Source: Isoetes taiwanensis (taxonomy: Eukaryota; Streptophyta; Lycopodiopsida; Isoetales; Isoetaceae). From it: 64,000 bases of DNA. The stretch covers positions 18,386,482 to 18,450,481 of the forward strand of contig JAJEKV010000013.1 in assembly GCA_021234155.1 (NCBI GenBank), read 5' to 3'. The notes below the pieces were generated by a model that was not told the origin of the DNA, made no database searches, and saw only the letters and a program-made list of their open reading frames with translations. The position numbers were made by a program, and so were the translations under genes. Shown here one piece after another: positions 31,810 through 43,420 of the stretch. How positions within the stretch are numbered: position 1 is the stretch's first letter; the number at the start of each line of letters is the position of its first letter.

Positions 31810-33622
31810 CGCGACACACCTAGGGGTTGGCGCACAAGTTAACATTTGAGTTTTTAACCATAGGTTAGAGATAATTAACTTTGAAAGAGATTATGAAAAT
31901 ACGATAAATACGGTATTCAGATCATGCTAGATATCTGATGGAATATCGATATGAATAGTGAAGCTAAGTTTAGGAAGATTTTATTGTTAGTTTGGGGAAA
32001 AGGGAAGATATTTTCCTTAACCTTAGGAGTAAGGGTATTTTAAAGAGGAAACGTCTTTTTGTTTGGAAAATTTCGAGAGCTTAGCTGCGCCGCCGAGCTT
32101 AGTTACGTATGAGAACAATCCAAGCAGGTGGGTTAACCGAGCCAAATCCTTGAAAAATCCGCGGATGGCCCGGGCCGATTTGCTTATTTGCTAGTTTTAG
32201 TTGCGGAAGAATGCCGGCTCGCTTTAAGTTTCCCATCTAGCTAATCTGCTATCTACTTAGGAATCATGTTTAATCACAAAGAATAAGGTTAAGAACTCTA
32301 TGGCTATTGCTGACCCCAGCCCAACAAAAGGTTGTCCGGTATCTTCCTCAGATTCCAAATCGCAGCCCATAACGATGAGCCCGCAGACCCTAATCTTTTG
32401 TGCGATCTACCCAGGTTTGAGATGTGATAAAGATCGTGGAAAAGCTTGTGTTTAACTAAACCCGACCTGAGATCTGCTCATTTCGGCCTGTTCCGCCCTT
32501 CCTTGTTGAGTTCCCGGCCATCTCTCGCCAAGTCCGCCCAAGGGGATTCCACCGTAAGTGCCATACAATGTGCCCGAAAGTGACTTGTAGGGGGTTTTTT
32601 CGACCCATTTCCATAATGATAATGCAAGAGGTAGGGGGTTTTTGCCACTACTTGGGGTAAACTTTGTAATTAAGGGGTCGAATTTGCCTTTCAAGAAATC
32701 GTATACGGGGGTGTTTTTGATCACCCTATGCACGCGGCATACCCCCTTACTATAAGTGAACCCCCGAGTCCGCCTCAAGCAAGCCTAAAAGGCTTCGCTT
32801 AATCCTTTGAAACCTATTTGTATCGCTCATAATTTATATTTCACGACATGTTTTAAAACCCATTGATGGATTAGTTGGTTAAGGGTTTAACTTGTTGCCC
32901 CATAGATCCAGCCACGAATTGAAAACCCAAGTTTTGCCTAGTTTTCCTTTTTAACCTCTGTTATGCTTTATTGTCCCAAACATGCTTATCGAAAGTGTTT
33001 TACAAAGGAATTCTTGTTTGTAGTTAATGTTTGTTGAAGCATTGCTCTTTATTTATGGTTTTGCCGATTAATATGATTGTCAACGGAATGTTAATAAGAT
33101 ATGGAATAATTGTGTGAATGAACCCGCTCCCCTTCGCCGATGCCGAGGGCTGAACGGTTGAGCATCGCGTTACACCCGTGATTGGTGTGTGAACGCAGCA
33201 TCCGTGGTCGCTAACGGTGTAATGGAGAGCCCTGGGCGGGGGACTGATCATCCCCGATAACATTAATAATTGATGATGTTGTGTGTTGTGATGTTGTGTT
33301 TCTTTTTTTCATGAAGTTGTGTTGCCATGTTGCGTTTTTCCAGATTGTCTAGACCAGGTAACGGTTGCCCACTTAGTCCTTGTCCCGACTAATCCCCATC
33401 ATTTCATTCTCTTTTCTTACAGATTATTCTAGTAGTTACGCGGACCGCTGAGCAAGGGGAGCATGAGCCATAGAAGAGATGCTATTTTGTGTTGAATTCC
33501 TATGTAGTTCCAATTGTAACCTTGAGTTATGAATATTATTAATGAAAGATATTTATTATCCGGGTCCTTTATTCTCTCTCTCGTGTTTGATCTCATGTGT
33601 TTAACGCCTAGGAGCCGCTTCA
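31810..33622 (+). repeat. 5' LTR of the TR-GAG element (1,813 bp)
   Basis: It starts CGCGACACACCTAGGGG (the 3' LTR starts TGTGACACACCTAGGGG, a CG versus TG difference at the edge) and ends CTAGGAGCCGCTTCA. It contains a 237-bp segment (32530-32766) absent from the 3' LTR. That segment is bounded by direct repeats AGTCCGCC. It preserves the uninterrupted sequence CATTAATAATTGATGATG (33270-33287), the empty site of the Helitron. Confidence 0.88.
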
Positions 33623-33626
33623 TTTT

Positions 33627-33640
33627 TGGTATCGTGAGCC
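33627..33640 (+). promoter_or_regulatory. Primer-binding site of the TR-GAG element
   Basis: TGGTATCGTGAGCC begins five bases after the 5' LTR. It resembles the initiator-methionine tRNA complement TGGTATCAGAGC with a small change (GT in place of A). That change could be divergence or a base-calling error. Confidence 0.65.
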
Positions 33641-34038
33641 TAGGTTCCCATCATTAACCATTGTTTGGTTATTGGGCCAGGGCCAATGGGAGTCATTAAC
33701 ATTAGAGTTATGGGAGCCAAGAAGGAAAACTTCTTGGGAAAGCTATCTAGTCGAGATATTAAGCATGGTCAGAGGGGGCAAGGGAGAGCCTACCTGAAGC
33801 TTCGAAATGGGAGAACTAGGAAAACCCGAAACCAAGGCCACACGATAGATCCTATGAACCTCCTGAAAGGATAGATGTCTGCGTGATTAGATCACGTGTG
33901 TATTCTCTTGAGAATGAATTAAAATATGTTTTACTTGTGTCAACCATTCCCGGCTAGCACTAACCTTATGTTAAGGATTGGACTTAGATTGTCTTGCTAG
34001 AACTCTAACAAACTTGCTAAGGTGGATTATAGATTAAC

Positions 34039-35063
34039 ATGGAGGGAGGTGATGACAACGCGGCAGTACAAATGCTAGGTCAAATACTGCAAGGAGTGCA
34101 GCAGCAGTTGGGTTTGCTCCAGAACCAGATGCCTGTTGCAAAAGATCCGGTAGCGGACGAGATTAACAAGATCCTTCGCAATGTCAAGCAAGAACGATTT
34201 ACGGGAAAGGATACCACAGGCGATGATGCAGACGCATGGCTCCGTGGCATAGAATTCTATTTTAGCGTAAAGAAGACGCCTGAAAAGCAGAAAGCTGTTA
34301 TTGCGGATTTGTTACTCACCAGCTATGCTAAGATTTGGTGGGACGATTATAAGAAGATCCATAAGCTTACCTTTGGAGATATTGACTGATGTGTTCCAGT
34401 GAAAGCTTTTTTGGGTTACATTACCTACCTGTGGGATATAGATTGGCGAAGATGCATGATTTCTTGAATTTGCTCCAAACAAATTCAGTTGAAGATTATA
34501 CAGTTAAGTTCCAGCAATTGCAGCCTTATGGACCTCCGTTCGAGCCAGAACAGTTAGCTGATAAGTATATTAAAGGTTTGAAGCCAGAATTGTCTGTTTT
34601 AATTGGAGGTGTTACATATCCTAGCTTGGGTGAAGCGATTAGAGCTGCTAAATATAAGGAAGTAGTATTGGAGACAACACGGAAGAAGCGTACAAATGAT
34701 GATGATGTAGGTTGGAATCAGTTTGACAATCGCCGACAACGAGTTGAGGATATTTTGACATTGAAAAGTATCAATAATGGACAATGCCAATCTGAAGCAG
34801 AAAAGTTAAGGGAGAAGTTATTTCGAGAACGTAAGTGTTTTTATTGCCACCAAGTGGGTCATCAAATGAGAGATTGTCCCCAGAAGTTACAGGAACATCG
34901 GATTGCTTATGGCATATCCAATCCGCGGGGTGGAGGTACTCCGGAGGATAACCGGGGTAAACAGCCCATGCATGCTCGAGCAATTACCATTGAAGATGCA
35001 GTCCAAGAGTCTGTGCGTGCATGTGCAGCTACTGATGGGAATCCACCTGTAGGCCCAAGCTAG
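34039..35063 (+). CDS. gag: Ty3/gypsy-type gag (one-base frame break)
   Basis: The frame from 34039 begins MEGGDDNAAVQMLGQILQGV and carries the retrotransposon gag domain: DADAWLRGIEFYFSVKKTPE, then AVIADLLLTSYAKIWWDDYK. A stop at 34388 interrupts it. The next frame continues YRLAKMHDFLNLLQTNSVED, then FEPEQLADKYIKGLKPELSV. A single CCHC zinc knuckle follows, CFYCHQVGHQMRDC (about 34835-34876), before a natural end at 35063. Gag proteins form the virus-like particle and the knuckle binds RNA. A single-base indel near 34385-34395 would explain the break, so the protein may be intact in the genome. Total length is about 340 residues. No protease or RT follows. Confidence 0.85.
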
Positions 35064-35121
35064 TATGATTTGTGTTCCACGTAAGTTTGAGAATCTTTCC
35101 ATGAGGACATGGGTAAATTTT

Positions 35122-35136
35122 TAGTGTGGGAGAAAT
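35122..35136 (+). promoter_or_regulatory. Polypurine tract
   Basis: TAGTGTGGGAGAAAT lies immediately before the TGTGACAC start of the 3' LTR. It matches the usual plant gypsy plus-strand primer (GTGGGAGA-type). Confidence 0.75.
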
Positions 35137-36374
35137 TGTGACACACCTAGGGGGTTGGCAGACAAGTTAACATTTGAGTTTTTAACCATAGGTTAGAAAT
35201 AATTAACTTTGAAAGAGATTATGAAAATAATGCATAAATACTGTGATTCAGATTATGCTAGATATCCGATGGAATATCGATATGAATAGTGAAGCTAAGT
35301 TTAGGAAGATTTTATTGTTAGTTTGGGAAAAGGGAAGATATTTTCCTTTAACCTTAGGAGTAAGGGTATTTTAAAGGCTTAAACGCCTTTTGTTTGGAAA
35401 ATTTCCAGAGAGCTTAGCCAGCGCCATCGAGGTCTTAGTTACAGAAGGAGAACAATCCAAGCAGGTGGGTTAACCGGAGCCAAATCCTTGAAAAATCCGT
35501 GATGGCTTGGCCGCGTATTTGCTTATTTACTAGTTTTAGTTGCGAAGAATGCGGTTCTCGCTTTTAAGTTTCCCATCTAGCTAATCTTTATCTACTTAGG
35601 AATCATGTTTAATCATAGCAATAAGGTTAAGAACTCTATGGCTATTGCTGAGCCCAGCCTGAATTGGTTGTTGTCCCGGTACCTTCCTCACAGATTCCAA
35701 ATCGCAGCCCATAACTGATGAGCCCGCAGACCCTAATCTTTGTGCGGGATCTACCCAGTTTGAGATGTGATAAAGATCATGAAAAGCTTGTGTTTAACTA
35801 AACCCGACCTGAGATCCGCCATTCCGCCTGTTCCGGCCTTCCTTGTTGAGTTCGCCATCTCTCGCCAAGTCCGCCCGCTTTAAGCAGCTAAAAGGCTTCG
35901 CTTAATCCTTTGAAACCTATTTGTATCGTTCATAATTTATATTTCACGACGTGTTTTTAAAAATCCATTGATGGATTAGTTGGTTAAGGGTTTAACTTGT
36001 TGCCCCATAGATCCAGGTTCAATTTCGTTGAAACCCAAGTTTTGCCTAGTTTTCCTTTTTAACCTCTGTTATGCTTTATTGTCCCAAACATACTTACCGA
36101 GTGTTTTACAAAGGAATTCTTGTTTGTAGTTAATGTTTGTTGAAGCATTGCTCTTTATTTATGGTTTTGCTGATTAATATGATTGTCAACGGAATGTTAA
36201 TAAGATATGGAATAATTGTGTGAATGAACCCGCTCCCTTCGTCGATGCCGGAGGGCTGGAACGGTTGAGCATCGTGCACACCAGGTGATTGGTGTGTGAA
36301 CGTGCATCCGTGTCGCGAACGGTGTACGTGAGAGCCTGGGCGAGGGACTGATCATCCCTGGATAACATTAATAA
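35137..36374 (+). repeat. 3' LTR, left part
   Basis: Collinear with 31810-33276 of the 5' LTR. It lacks 237 bp, retaining a single AGTCCGCC where the 5' LTR has two, which is the signature of a deletion between short repeats. It ends GATAACATTAATAA at the Helitron junction. Confidence 0.9.
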
Positions 36375-39300
36375 CTAGTAATGATGCCCAGCGTTGCTGG
36401 GCATATGTTTGGTACATGTAGATGATCCGAGAGAAGAAAAGAGCCAGACATAGACTAACTGACTTTGTAATAATGAGATGGGCTTCACTTGTAATATATA
36501 AACTTCGAAGCCTTTCGTTAAAACTAACTTTGTAATCTTGGGAGAAGCTTCACTTGAATTATAATATAAACTTCGGAACTTCCTTGTTCTAATATGAAAA
36601 TTTATGGGCAAAGTTGGAGACATGTCGTTATATATAATAGTCACTAATTTTGCACTTTGTATATTGGAGGAAGAGATAATAGGCACTTATTTTGCACTTT
36701 TTTTGGTATATTAGAGGAAGAGGTTTTAGTATGAAGGATTTTAAAGTTTGTTTATTTTGTTGCATTTATACACCCACTTTATAGATATTGGTTTGAAATG
36801 TATAAGTATCTTCTTTTAATGGACACCCAAATGGGACAATATAAACCTTGAGAAATTATATTTTTGTGAAATTTGTATTCAAACTTGCACAACATGTCAA
36901 GGCGAGAAACTGGCCATGCAACACCATGGCTGCATTTGATTTCAGTAGTCTAATTCTACCAATATATTAGTCAAAGTTGGTAACTCGATTATGTGAGTGG
37001 TGCCGCTACTATTTGTATTACCTGAAAATGATGTAGTAATCAGTTTACATGAGGATGGTTGTTGCCATAAAGAACATGCTTTTAATCACATGATAGGCAC
37101 TATGCCATGAAACATTTTCCTTTCAAATTTTTCTAGCCTACTTGTCCACAAAAGCGGGCAAAAAAAAAGCAGGTTTTGTTTTTGGTGTAAAGCATGTTAT
37201 GTTTGAGGATTTTAGTTTGAGCAAGTGAGCTGTTTAAAACAGAGTACCCATCATAATATTTTCCCCTTAAAAGGCTCTTGCTCTTGGCTCTAGTATTATC
37301 AATACCTGGAAATTGTAACATCATTAGAAAATATTTAATGGGTTGACAAAAAGCAAGAACAGACCTTTTCTTTGATCTTGGCATGATATGCTATTTTGCA
37401 TAGCAATAATAACAACCCTACCAATAATAACAACCCGTGAGCTAATAATAACAATCAGAGATGACTAAGAGTACAAACTTTTTTGAAAACAAAATTAAGA
37501 CCGTAAGCCCCTTCAACCCTCAAAACATGTTTCCATAAGTACCGGTTTGAAAGAGGCATTGTATGATCAATCTCAAGTTGTTATCCAGGGCATAATGTCA
37601 CCAACCACACAATGCAAAAAAGTGCTACAGATTGACTTGTATTTTAATTCTGTGCCGGGAAAAGCCATGCATAAAGTGTTTCATTTAGATAAGTCGTATC
37701 CTTAATTATATTGTTTCTTGATGATGTAATATATGTTTCATCAATTTGAGTGTGCTGATCCCGGATATACAACCAGATCTTGAAAGACATTAATATCAAC
37801 ATGCACTAATCCATCAAACATGCCAACCTAGGCATAAAGCGAGAACAATGAAGAAATTTGTAGTAAAAATAGCTCCTCCCTATTGATCCTCCCCATGAAA
37901 AGTCCCAAAAACAGACAAAGATAATCACCTAGGAGCAAAACCAAAAGTGCATTAACCCCTCTATTAAGCGTTTTTCTTTTTTTTTTGCCATTGCATGATG
38001 CTCTCATAAAAACTTTGAGTACATATGTGTCTTGTAAAAACAATGCCACAGAAAAACATACAGTCCCAATAAATGCCAAAAGCAATTTTCTGATTCAACT
38101 TTCAATTGGGTTGATAGGGCCAATATGAACTTATTTGCAGATTGGCATGAAAAGTATAATGTGGGCGGTTTTATGATGCTAACTTGATTCATTTCTATAC
38201 TAGATTCCCTTGATTTACTATAAAATGTCAAAATTCACTTTCATAAGTCGCATAATTCCTCCATGAGGACATGCAATCACAAATTTAGTAAGACAAACTC
38301 TTTAACATGACATAAATTGATCAAGGAGTAGAAATGGCGGCCTTTAAACATGCTCCACATCCTCATATATATCTTCTTTATGCATGTAATAAATGAAGAA
38401 AGTACAAAATGATTGGTCTGAAAACATACCGCTAGAATATAGAAGCTTTCCCCGGATTAGAAAATCTTTTGTCTTCCCTCGGTCAGAGAACCAATATATA
38501 CTCTATCTGTTTCACATCTTTGCACTCTCTAGCTAATCTAGGTTTGTCTCGTGAGTGGTGTTTGCAAACCATAGGTTCCAAATTGTACACACCTTTTTGA
38601 TATCTATAAGAAGGTGGTAATATTTATGTTTAGACCGTAAGACCCAAAACATGCTTTGAAAAAACTTGGCCAGACCAAATCTTACTTAACATCACCATCA
38701 CTTTGAAAAATAGACTCATCCGTTGATTGAGTCTTGTTGATTTGTCTTGTTCGTCACAAGGCAAGAGCGATATCTTCAAGTGATCCACATTAAAGTAAGA
38801 TCTAAAGAATCTACAATGCATACCTCAAGATTTTAGCAATCTCCTCCTTCCTAATCATACCACTTTTACCTAGCTTCAAAACCTTGTTGCCGCACCAAAG
38901 TGTCATTCTCATCCATCTGCCGTAAATATCATGCAAATGATGATATGTTGAAACGCCCTCGAGGTATATTGTATCCGCCGCAAAATGCCCTTTCGTGCGA
39001 GATTAACAACAAAGTCCATAGTTCCGCACACCAAAAAGTCTATGGCAATCTTGACAGAAAACTATTTAAACCTTCTTCCATCGCATCCTTATTTATATTT
39101 TGCCATTTTGTCTTTAAAAGAATGGCTAGATTACCCATTATGGTTTAATCCGCCTCCCATAGACCAATTTCAAATGATGAAACACCAACAAAGCCTAGTT
39201 TATAGTTTTTTAACCTCCATCTAGTAGAGTAGGATCCCAAACATACTTTTGAAAGACGTTTAGGAAAATGAATTCGAACTTTGCAGTTAAATCATCCAAG

Positions 39301-39565
39301 CATTGCACGCTTATTTATGGAAAACCTATGATTAAGGGCAAAGTCAACTAAGAGTGTCCCTAAATCGCAAGCTATGGAATACACAGTGAAAAGCAGAGAA
39401 CCCGCTTGTTAAAAGCCGCTGCTAGTCCAAGGTGGAAAAACCTGCCCTAAATCGATACAGCGAGAAGAAGTGAAACCCGTAGGCATCCGACCGTCGCTTT
39501 GCTCAAAATCCGGTGCCTATTTTAGGGCCCGGTCCATTACTTGCATCAACCCCGGTAATATAAGA
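36375..39565 (-). mobile_element. Non-autonomous Helitron (3,191 bp) inside the 3' LTR
   Basis: In minus orientation it starts TCTTATATTACCGGGG (39565 leftward) and ends with a perfect hairpin ATGCCCAGC-AAC-GCTGGGCAT (36384-36404) and CATTACTAG (36375). The flanks are A at 36374 and T at 39566. Joined, they recreate the LTR sequence CATTAATAATTGATGATG, identical to the 5' LTR, with no target duplication, exactly as Helitrons insert. The interior (36410-39550) is AT-rich. I recognise no helicase, Rep or captured gene there, although short open frames exist. Confidence 0.9.
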
Positions 39566-39906
39566 TTGATGATGTTGTGTTTGTGATGTTGTGTTTCTTT
39601 TCTGCCGAAGTTGTGCGCGCGCTGGGCGCTTCCATTGTCTAGACCAGTAACTGGTTGCCCACTTAGTCCTTGTCCCGGACTAATCCCCATCATTTCATTC
39701 TCTTTCATGCATTATTCTAGTAGTTACGCGGACCGCTGAGCTTAGGGGAGCATGAGCCATAGAAGAGATGCTATTTTGTGTTGAATTCCTATGTAGTTCC
39801 AATTGTAAACCTTGTTATGAATATTATTAATGAAAGATATTTGCCATCCGGGTCCTTTATTCTCTCTCATGTTTGATCTCGTGTTTAACGCCTAGGAGCC
39901 GCTTCA
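39566..39906 (+). repeat. 3' LTR, right part
   Basis: Collinear with 33277-33622 of the 5' LTR: GTCTAGACCAGTAACTGG, GTTACGCGGACCGCTGAGC, and the end CTAGGAGCCGCTTCA at 39906. A small stretch at 39605-39635 differs (GCGCGCGCTGGGCGC against TTGCCATGTTGCG). Confidence 0.9.
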
Positions 39907-41900
39907 CAAATGAAATTCATGACATGCTTAACTAAGGTCGCTGGAGGTACGTTGTATGCTAGAGAAAGAATTCCCAACAAGTTTTCCTACAACATACTAA
40001 ACTCAAACTCACTACTAGTGCATTTAGTGGACGGCAGAGCTTGCAGCAATAACAAATCCTAGATGGATGTTTTTTATAGAACGCTTCGGTCCTCAAGGAC
40101 TTCTCAGACGCCGGAAGGCAAGGCCTTTAGGGTTGCATGGCCGAGGGTTGGTTAGCAACACGAGAGTCATTATTCTATTGTCACCGAAGTTCTTGGTCAG
40201 ACGACACCCCAATGCTCCACGATTATGGACCGATGAAGACACCAACTATAATTGAGAAGTTCTCTAAGGAAGACCACGTAAGAAATTGTTCACACTAGAA
40301 GAACAAAGTAAAAAGTCAATAAGTTTCTATCTACAACCCACTCCATGGAGAAAAATGGATAAAAAATACGCAGGAAGAAAAAATAAAGAGAGATGAGGAG
40401 AGAAGACGCCATCGACAAAAGAATCTGAAAACAACCACTTCCGATCATCTAGGTCCCGCCAAGGAGAAACAACAAATGGCTGCTCTAACAACTAGAGATG
40501 GCAAGGCAACGTGGATAACATGTTTCTAGCTTAAGAATTTGCACATGCTAAAGCATGGTCACTATTTGTAAGTGCAACTTAATAGCATATAATTCACGAA
40601 GTTTCGCTCGCTATTTTGAACATTTGTTCCTTTACTTTGTAGTATAATTCATATGCAATCAATATGGTTCTCCTCGGGTGCCTCACTTCTCTCGACAAAG
40701 TGTGGATCATGGCAAATTCCATCTCTATGATTGTGGTATATCAGCAAAGTTTATACAGCTTGGCCGTGACCGGTAGTGCAGACCCAAACCCAACTCCAGG
40801 CAATGTTGAAATGGAACCGTACTATAAAGACTATCATGGAGGTTGATGTCGGGTAGTGCATTCAAAACAATGTTGTTTGATGCCTAATGGTTTGATCTTG
40901 TGTGTACCGGAAGCTCATGCCACGACAAAAGATCCGGAAAGGGCTCAGATTCACTAGATCTCAACTCGCCGCATTCGTGGTCAAGAATACACCTGAGGGT
41001 TGAGCAAATGTGAACAAGTATGTTTACTTGGATGCAATAAAATTTATATATGTCAACAAAGGAACTAATGTAATAGAGGTTTTGTAGGTCACCTTCGCCC
41101 GCATCCTTTGCAAGACCAAGTGGTTCAGAAGTTCCATGTAAGGCTCGCTTCCCCCCACAGATATTTGAAGGTGAAGAAGAGATGGCGGCCTAATAGGAGG
41201 TTGGGGGAGACTATTGTCAAGATAGAAGACTACCATCGGATTGAACCTTCATTACTTTATTATGATTTTATATTTTTCTTCCCGTTTACATAATGAAGAA
41301 AAAATACTTTGGCATGAATTTGTGTATACTACATCCATTAGGGCAACATTAGCATTGCAACTGAAGTTATCATATACATTTATGCCAAGCATCTGCATCC
41401 TAGTATAGACCTATGGCTTGCAAGTCGACCGGATGGCAGTTCTACATACGCTTGAGTACACGCTTTATGTTTAATTAATCATAAAATGTGAAGATTCCCC
41501 TTTCAAAATGCAAGATTCATATACAAAAATCATATATGTATTCCCTTCAAAATACAAAATCTTACATAAAAAACCCATACAATTCAAATACACAAACAAA
41601 CGTGGATGCACATCTAGTAGTGATATATCAAAGATCCAGCAGGATCCACCAGTTCGAAGGTGCTTCACGGTGGATTTCTCCCCCCACCGTAACAAGCCTC
41701 CCGGCATGGAATCCAAGCCCCTCCCTGCAGGGGCTGTCCCTGCTTTCCCCTTGGAATTCATGTAATGAAAGCACTTCCCCGTATGCCCCCGCTTGGTCCT
41801 CGGGTAACTTTGAAAGTAGGGCTTCAAAGAAATGTTTCCTCCCAAAGCAGCCCCTATCCTCTAGCATACCGCCAAGCAATAACGAGCTCAATTATGCATT
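39907..41900. other. Intergenic, no recognised gene
   Basis: Short unconvincing frames on both strands. The frame at 40067-40255 and that at 40664-40846 lack any domain I recognise. An unusually GC-rich stretch at 41640-41900 leads into the next feature. Confidence 0.4.
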
Positions 41901-41924
41901 TCTTCGTGCACTGAGCCTGTATTG

Positions 41925-42110
41925 AGGGAAGGTTCCGGCCCCAAAGACGCGAAATGCAGGGTCTTTCTTGCCCCCTATCACGCCAGCCTTTGTCATGGCT
42001 TGCTTGAATCCGCCTTTCGTTAGGTTCGCTCTAGCCACTCGGGGACCGGAGGCTCCAAGAATACCGCGACCGCACCGGTGCGGCATCAAGCGGCATGCAT
42101 CGTGAGAATC
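41925..42110 (-). other. Unrecognised exon-like segment
   Basis: The minus strand encodes GRGILGASGPRVARANLTKG and then GFKQAMTKAGVIGGKKDPAF, with RVFGAGTFPQ at the end, immediately followed by a possible splice region. The composition (small, basic, glycine-rich, no low complexity) looks like real protein rather than chance, perhaps an organelle-targeted or membrane protein, but I do not recognise the family. Upstream, MAILTMHAA runs into a stop in the same frame. Confidence 0.35.
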
Positions 42111-42282
42111 GCCATGGCAGATGTAGGTGAGGAGTCTGACTTAAGGAGGAGGAGGAGGAAGCCGGAGGGCGCAGGAGCGTGAGGGACTGAGGGCGTGGAG
42201 AAGCCGAGGACCACAGGGCAATATATATGGCATCTCTCAAAGATAATAAAAACAAAACAAATTTTGCGTTATAGCCAGAACG

Positions 42283-42356
42283 TTAAATAGACGCCGTTAA
42301 CCTATCTTTAACCGCCGCTAAACGACGCCTATACGCCTTAAAACGACGCTCGCTTC
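42283..42356. repeat. GACGCCGTT/ACGACGCC motif cluster
   Basis: Short words AGACGCCGTTAA, CCGCCGCTAAACGACGCC, TACGCC and AAACGACGCTCG follow one another within about 75 bp. The same words cluster at 56065-56155 and 55345-55385. They may be subterminal repeats of a DNA transposon, but no TIR pair is demonstrated. Confidence 0.45.
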
Positions 42357-42359
42357 TTT

Positions 42360-43420
42360 AAAAAGTCAATGGGCCGCCATTTTTCCCATTTCTTTTTATG
42401 ATTTGAGTATTTTAATCCATCCTGATCCTAGTTTTTCATTGCGTTATTGCAGAGTTTTTTCTTTATTGCTTTTGGGATACATGGCCATGGAAGGTATGCT
42501 TCACGCTTTGAACCGTGATTCGAGGAGATGAGGATTCAAGAGCAGAGAGATGAACCCGGCTCTTCACAAGGCTACACCCTTTTAGTTTATACACTTTTAT
42601 TGTATTTTATCTATTTTCAATCTATAGCTGGTGTAGGAGCCGCCGAGGGCATGAGAAGAAGGGAACCCTCCGAAACCCCTCCCTCCACTAAGATGAGGAC
42701 TATGAAACAACCATCCATCGGATGAAAGTGTTAAAGAAGTATGTGATTGGTGAGAAGGCATCGACTAAAATTGTTAGAACCGCTTGAGTGAGCTGCCTAG
42801 CATGATGAGGGTGCTTCTTGAAAAGATGGTCGTCGGGTTTGGAAGCACCACAAAAAAAAAGATTAACATGATACTAGCGCCGACATATGCATGGGTCGAC
42901 GCTGCATATACTTGACATGGAGCTATGGTTCAAAGGGATGGACAAGTGGGAGGACTTCACGATAGAAACCATGCCAAGCTCGGGAGGAGTATGGTCAATT
43001 GTTCAAGGATCTTTGTTCAATAAACCTATGTTTTGTACATTGTTATATTTTCTGGGTACAATCTAGCATTGATACATGCATGAACATGATCCTCAAGGAT
43101 TCTTTGAAGATATTTTGCATTCTTCCGTTGGATATCGCCTTCTTCACTGGATTTGCCATTTCTCGAGCCCTCGGGAGGTTTCTATGCATATTTCGACTTG
43201 ACGTAGAACCCAAATCGAGATTATTTGTGGTTTGGACTCTCCAGAGCTCTTACAAAATGGGACACTTCCATCTAAATCTTTCAAATGCACATTCTAGAAG
43301 TTTGTGATGGATACCGCTTGGATTTTTTCTCCAACCCGACCGATAGAAAGCAGCCACTAAATTTATGTTTTTCAGGGTTGAAGTCAACTGCGATCTTCCA
43401 AATCTTTCCAAATCACCTGT
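42360..43420. other. Intergenic, unrecognised
   Basis: Fragments such as MDKWEDFTIETMPSSGGVWS (about 42940-43000) look protein-like but match no family I recognise, and frames break within 100-200 bp. Confidence 0.3.

Larger units (their letters stand above)
31810..39906 (+). mobile_element. TR-GAG-type non-autonomous LTR retrotransposon with nested Helitron
   Basis: Two LTRs flank an internal region of about 1.5 kb that holds a primer-binding site, a gag gene and a polypurine tract but no protease, RT, RNase H or integrase. This is the layout described for TR-GAG elements, which depend on an autonomous Ty3/gypsy partner. The LTRs are 31810-33622 and 35137-39906, the latter split by a Helitron at 36375-39565. 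Without the Helitron the element is about 4.9 kb. No clear target-site duplication is seen (TTCCC left, CAAAT right). The LTRs have many small differences. Confidence 0.85.
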
